From positions 1 through 64,000 of the forward strand of contig JAJDUD010000061.1 in assembly GCA_022826825.1 (NCBI GenBank): a stretch of DNA of 64,000 nucleotides, written 5' to 3'. Below, in pieces: positions 60,529 to 64,000 of the stretch; within the stretch, counting starts at the first letter, position 1, and the number at the start of each line of letters is the position of its first letter. The notes beneath the pieces were generated by a model. It ran no database searches. It was not told where the DNA came from and was given only the letters and a program-made list of their open reading frames with translations. The DNA is from Acidobacteriota bacterium (GTDB taxonomy: Bacteria > Acidobacteriota > Vicinamibacteria > Marinacidobacterales > Marinacidobacteraceae). The translations under genes were made by a program, and so were the position numbers.

Positions 60529-61455
60529 ATGTCGCATCACCATCATCACGACGCGCTGGCCCCTGCACACGGTGGGAAAGTGCCTTCGCGGTGGGCGTTG
60601 GGCGGCGCCCTGATCTGCACGCTGACGATCGCGGTCGCGGAGTTCGTGGGAGGCATCCTGGCGAACAGCCTTGCCCTCCAGGGCGACGCCGGACACATGC
60701 TGAGCGACGCGGCCGCACTTGGCGTTTCGTTTCTGGCAGCCTGGCTGGCCACCCGGCCGATGACGGCCCGTCGCACGTTCGGATTCCACCGGGCCGAGGT
60801 GCTGGCGGCGCTGCTGAACTCGGTGTTCCTGCTGGGTATCGCCGGCTGGGTCGGGGTTCGCGCCATCGGCCGGCTGGGCCATCCGGTGGAGGTGGCCGCG
60901 GTGCCGGTGCTGATCATCGCGATCATCGGCCTGATCGTGAACCTCGTGGCGTTGAAGATCCTGGGCCACCACCAGCACAGCAACCTGAACATCCGGGGCG
61001 CTTTCCTGCACGTGCTCGGGGACACGCTCGGATCCGCCGGGGTCATCGTCTCGGCCATCGTCATCCACTTCACCGGCTGGACGACGGTGGATTCCCTCGC
61101 TTCGCTCGGAATTGCCGGTCTCCTCGTGCTCTCGGGAGTGCGGCTGCTGCGCGACAGCGTTTCGGTGCTGATGCTCGCCACCCCGGCCAACGTGGACGGG
61201 GAGGCGGTGCGTTCCGGCCTGCTTTCCCTGCCGGGCGTCCTCGGGATTCACGACCTGCATATCTGGACGGTCAACAGCGGCTTCGTTTCGCTCACCTGCC
61301 ACGCCGACATCGAGGCCGACACCCCGACGGACGCCCTTCTCAGAAGCGCGACCCAACTCCTGCGCGAGCGTTTCGGCATCCGCCACGTGACGATCCAGCC
61401 GGAGGTCACCCGGGTCCACGGAGACGCCGATTCGTGCCAGATCCTCGCGACCTGA
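60529..61455 (+). CDS. CDF-family zinc/cation exporter
   Basis: 308 residues from ATG 60529 (GTG 60481 possible). His-rich N-terminus (SHHHHHDALAPAH), six membrane helices and a cytoplasmic C-terminal domain. NSLALQGDAGHMLSDAAALGVSF holds the HxxxD part of the metal site and VLGDTLGSAGVIVSAIVI its partner, as in ZitB/CzcD. It exports Zn2+, Co2+ or Cd2+. VRSGLLSLPGVLGIHDLHIWTVNSG is the metal-binding C-terminal domain. The next gene begins 2 bases after its stop. Confidence 0.92.
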   Translation: MSHHHHHDALAPAHGGKVPSRWALGGALICTLTIAVAEFVGGILANSLALQGDAGHMLSDAAALGVSFLAAWLATRPMTARRTFGFHRAEVLAALLNSVFLLGIAGWVGVRAIGRLGHPVEVAAVPVLIIAIIGLIVNLVALKILGHHQHSNLNIRGAFLHVLGDTLGSAGVIVSAIVIHFTGWTTVDSLASLGIAGLLVLSGVRLLRDSVSVLMLATPANVDGEAVRSGLLSLPGVLGIHDLHIWTVNSGFVSLTCHADIEADTPTDALLRSATQLLRERFGIRHVTIQPEVTRVHGDADSCQILAT

Positions 61456-61457
61456 CG

Positions 61458-63959
61458 GTGAGGCTGTCCCTCGTCGCCAGCCTGGCGGCGCTGCTGGGCG
61501 CCGCGTCCGGCGAGGGGGCGCAGATGAGCGCCCTGCGCTATCCCGCGGTGGCGGGGGGGCAGATCCGGGTCGAGAACTACCTGGTGCCTCGCGTGACCTC
61601 GTGGCCGGCGTACCCGAGCTGGTCGCCCGACGGGACGGAGATCGCGTTCGCCCTCGACGGCCGTCTCTGGGTGATGCCCGCCGCGGGCGGGGAGGCCCGC
61701 CAGTTGACCGGCGGACCGGAGGATGCGGAACCGGCCTACGACTTCGAGCCGGACTGGTCGTTCGACGGGCGGTTCGTGGTGTTTTCCCGCGACACGGACG
61801 GCAACCTCGACATCTGGCGCGTGGAGCGCGCGGGAGGGGTCCCCGAGCGCCTGACGCGCCATCCCGCGATGGACTTTCACCCGCGGGCCGCGGCCGGCGG
61901 GGCAGTCGTCTATTCCGCGGCGGCGTCCGGCAGCTTCGACATTCGGATGGCCGGCCCCGACGGATCGGACACGCTGGTCTGGGGCGGCGACTCCAACGAG
62001 ATCCAGCCCGATCCCGGCCCGGTGTTCGGGCTCGGCCCGGAATCCGGAGAAGGCCTGCCGGGCGGGTTCCTGGTCGCGGTCTCCAACCGGTCGGACTACC
62101 CGGGGACCGGGGGGATCTTCCGCATCGAGGGGCAGGGCGACTACCAGGAACTCCACGTCGAGGAGACGACCTTCCGGACCCGTCCCGCGGTGTCCCCGGA
62201 CGGGAGCCTGATCGCCTTCGCTTCCGACATCCGGGGAAGCTACGACCTCTTCCTGCTGCCCGCGGACGGCGGCCTGCCCTTCCGCGTCACGCGCGACGAC
62301 GACTGGGACGAGAAGGACCCCGCGTGGTCTCCCGACGGACAGGAACTCGTCTTCACCACGAATCGGAACGGACATCCGGAACTCGAGGTGATCGGCGTCC
62401 ACGGCGGCGGCTCCCGGCCGCTGCCGGTCACGGGGCTCGAGCGCGCCGGACCCGCCTGGGGCCGCTTGCGGGTCACGCTGAGCGAGCCGGCGCGCGCCAC
62501 CGTCATCGGGGCCGATGACCGGGCGCATGCTCCGCGCGGCGTATTCCGCCGCATCGTTTCCTATACGGAGACCCACTACTTCCACGCCGCCGGGGAGTTC
62601 ACGGTGGAGTTGCCCCCCGGAGCCGCCACCGTCCGGCTGAAGCGGGGCGTCGAGTTCCGGCCCTGGGAGCGGGAGGTGACGATCCGGCCCGGGGAGGAGT
62701 CGCGCCTCGAAGCGGAACTCGAACGCTTCAGCGATCTGGGCGCGAGCGGCTGGATGTCCGGTGACACCCACGTTCACGACCTCCACGCCGGCGATCTCCG
62801 GATCACCCCGGAGGACCTGGTCGCCCAGGCGGAGGCCGAGGCGGTCGAGGTGATCTACGCGCTCATCCATGTGGACGGCTCGCGCACCATGGGCGACCCG
62901 GCGCGCTTCGTGGCCGGCCGGCACCCGGCTTCCACGGAGACCGTGTTTCTCCGCTACGGCCAGGAGTACCGGATGCCGTTCGGCCACCGGACTTTCCTGA
63001 ACCCCGAACGGCTCTTCTACCCGCTCACGACCGGCGTCCGGGGGACCGCGCGGGAGGCGCCCTTCCCCCCGCTGTTCGAGTACATCCGGCGCCTGAGGGC
63101 CGAACAGGGCGACCAGGTGGTGGTGGGGATGCCGCACCCCTACTTCCGCTATCTCGCGGAGGGAGTCCCGTTCAACGGCGCCTCGCCCTCGGAGATCCCG
63201 CTCGACGCCGCGCTCGGGGTGGCCGATTTCTTTGACATCAACTGCATCCCGAGTTCGGAGACGGGATCGGCGGCGATCTACGCCCGCCTGCAGAACGCCG
63301 GATTCCGGCTCGCCGCCGCTGGCGGTTCGGACACCTTCTCGGACACGTCGCGCGATCCGCCGCTCGGCACCGGCCGCACCTACGTGCGCCTGCCGGAGGG
63401 CGCCGGACCGGAGGACTGGGCGCTCGGCCTCCGCACCGGCCGGAGCTTCTCGACGAACGGGCCGCTGCTGGAACTGGACGTGGACGGATTCGGGATGGGA
63501 GACGAGATCGAGCGCGAGGGCCCGGCGCGCCTGCCGGTCCGGGCGCGCGCCGTCTCCGCGGTGCCGATGGAACGGCTCATGGTGCTCGTGAACGGCCAGG
63601 TGTGGCGGGAGGCTGCCGGCGACCCCGCCGCCGACCCCGTCTCCGGCTCGCCCTTCGAACTTGAGATCTCGGGAACCGTCGAACTCACCGAGAGTTCCTG
63701 GATCGCGGTACGCGCCGAGGGGCCCCGGTCGGTCTGGACCACGGACAGCTCGCTCTTCGCCCACTCCACCCCGGTGTACGTCGTGCTGGACGGCCGCGAG
63801 ATCGTGGTCGAGGCCGACCGCGCCTACATGGAGGCGATGATCGCGGATTTCGGGGCGGCCATGGCTCGCCGTGACGACTGGCGGAACGATGCGCAGCTCG
63901 AAACCGTGCTTTACGGCGTGGAGGAAGCGCTTCGCCGACTCAGCCAGAGACCACGCTAG
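61458..63959 (+). CDS. TolB-like propeller with PHP-type (CehA/McbA) metallohydrolase
   Basis: 833 residues with a signal peptide. The N-terminal half has TolB/PD40 repeats: PSWSPDGTEIAFALDGRLWVMPA, DWSFDGRFVVFSRDTDGNLDIW, AWSPDGQELVFTTNRNGHPELEV. The second half begins GWMSGDTHVHDLHAGDLRITPEDL, the metal site of CehA/McbA-type PHP hydrolases, with VGMPHPYF and AAAGGSDTFSDTS as further ligands. The C-terminus forms an Ig-like domain. Likely secreted phosphoesterase or hydrolase. Start GTG 61458, chosen for the signal peptide; the upstream frame belongs to the CDF gene in another register. Confidence 0.82.
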   Translation: MRLSLVASLAALLGAASGEGAQMSALRYPAVAGGQIRVENYLVPRVTSWPAYPSWSPDGTEIAFALDGRLWVMPAAGGEARQLTGGPEDAEPAYDFEPDWSFDGRFVVFSRDTDGNLDIWRVERAGGVPERLTRHPAMDFHPRAAAGGAVVYSAAASGSFDIRMAGPDGSDTLVWGGDSNEIQPDPGPVFGLGPESGEGLPGGFLVAVSNRSDYPGTGGIFRIEGQGDYQELHVEETTFRTRPAVSPDGSLIAFASDIRGSYDLFLLPADGGLPFRVTRDDDWDEKDPAWSPDGQELVFTTNRNGHPELEVIGVHGGGSRPLPVTGLERAGPAWGRLRVTLSEPARATVIGADDRAHAPRGVFRRIVSYTETHYFHAAGEFTVELPPGAATVRLKRGVEFRPWEREVTIRPGEESRLEAELERFSDLGASGWMSGDTHVHDLHAGDLRITPEDLVAQAEAEAVEVIYALIHVDGSRTMGDPARFVAGRHPASTETVFLRYGQEYRMPFGHRTFLNPERLFYPLTTGVRGTAREAPFPPLFEYIRRLRAEQGDQVVVGMPHPYFRYLAEGVPFNGASPSEIPLDAALGVADFFDINCIPSSETGSAAIYARLQNAGFRLAAAGGSDTFSDTSRDPPLGTGRTYVRLPEGAGPEDWALGLRTGRSFSTNGPLLELDVDGFGMGDEIEREGPARLPVRARAVSAVPMERLMVLVNGQVWREAAGDPAADPVSGSPFELEISGTVELTESSWIAVRAEGPRSVWTTDSSLFAHSTPVYVVLDGREIVVEADRAYMEAMIADFGAAMARRDDWRNDAQLETVLYGVEEALRRLSQRPR

Positions 63960-63968
63960 CCAGATCCC

Positions 63969-63983
63969 GGGACACCGTGTCCC
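63969..63983 (+). terminator. Hairpin after the last gene
   Basis: GGGACA-CCG-TGTCCC is a perfect 6-bp stem 10 bases after the stop, with no T-run. It may end the CDF/metallohydrolase operon. Confidence 0.4.
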
Positions 63984-64000
63984 CCGCTGTTGCCGACGTA

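Noticed and set aside
59721-61457. Upstream extension of the TolB-like/PHP protein
   Set aside because: The open frame runs through a palindromic repeat, the thioredoxin gene (antisense) and the CDF gene. The signal peptide begins at GTG 61458.

Overview
The window is high-GC DNA (around 70% by eye) from a Gram-negative-type bacterium. It has lipoprotein signal peptides, a SurA-like foldase, a Na+-translocating NADH:quinone reductase (Nqr), Mfd, and many dispersed GC-rich palindromic repeats of the type 'GCCGGTCTGAAGACCGGCGCTCC'. Such repeats, PadR regulators paired with permease-prefix proteins, and many toxin-antitoxin (TA) pairs fit an uncultured Acidobacteriota or a similar environmental, possibly host-associated lineage. 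This assignment is inference: no rRNA gene is present. No tRNA, CRISPR array or intact transposase was seen.

Region 1 (about 0-16 kb) is an Nqr locus broken up by accessory DNA. On the minus strand nqrA-nqrB are at 13.1-15.7 kb, nqrC-D-E-F at 4.5-7.8 kb, followed by a GYD-domain gene, apbE (the flavin transferase that matures NqrB/NqrC) and, further on, a small NqrM-like membrane protein. Between nqrB and nqrC lie a frameshifted PD-(D/E)XK nuclease gene (start overlapping the nqrB stop), a DUF4143 ATPase behind five 23-bp tandem repeats, a permease-prefix membrane protein with PadR, and a broken permease copy. Between apbE and the nqrM-like gene lies a Phd/PIN TA pair, and a RelB/YafQ pair follows.

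Region 2 (about 16-22.3 kb) holds repeats (a 70-bp array, composite palindromic repeats and a striking 1.4-kb array of about 45 GCGACATGT boxes), a hypothetical protein, a small coiled-coil membrane protein and a three-repeat Cache lipoprotein paralogous to the first gene of the window.

Region 3 (about 22.3-32.6 kb) is a defence island. It has a NERD-nuclease/helicase, then a single-strand phosphorothioation cassette sspA-sspB-sspC-sspD with tightly overlapping genes, followed by two lower-GC genes: a DUF262 protein lacking the usual HNH domain and a two-TM protein with a GAF-like domain. They occupy the place where the restriction effector SspE normally sits. A truncated ATPase gene marks the right edge.

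Region 4 (about 33-45.5 kb) is a mixture: MazEF, HipBA and VapBC TA pairs, a thioredoxin-like protein, a heterodimeric ABC exporter with a FabZ-like protein, an SdpI-family protein, a beta-propeller protein and large composite repeats.

Region 5 (about 45.5-64 kb) is mostly housekeeping: a class V aminotransferase, M20 peptidase, NHL-type protein, LOG-like protein, Mfd with two PpiC/SurA-type foldases, MoaA, a two-domain FKBP, an N-acyl-D-amino-acid deacylase, thioredoxin, a CDF zinc exporter and a TolB-like/PHP metallohydrolase.
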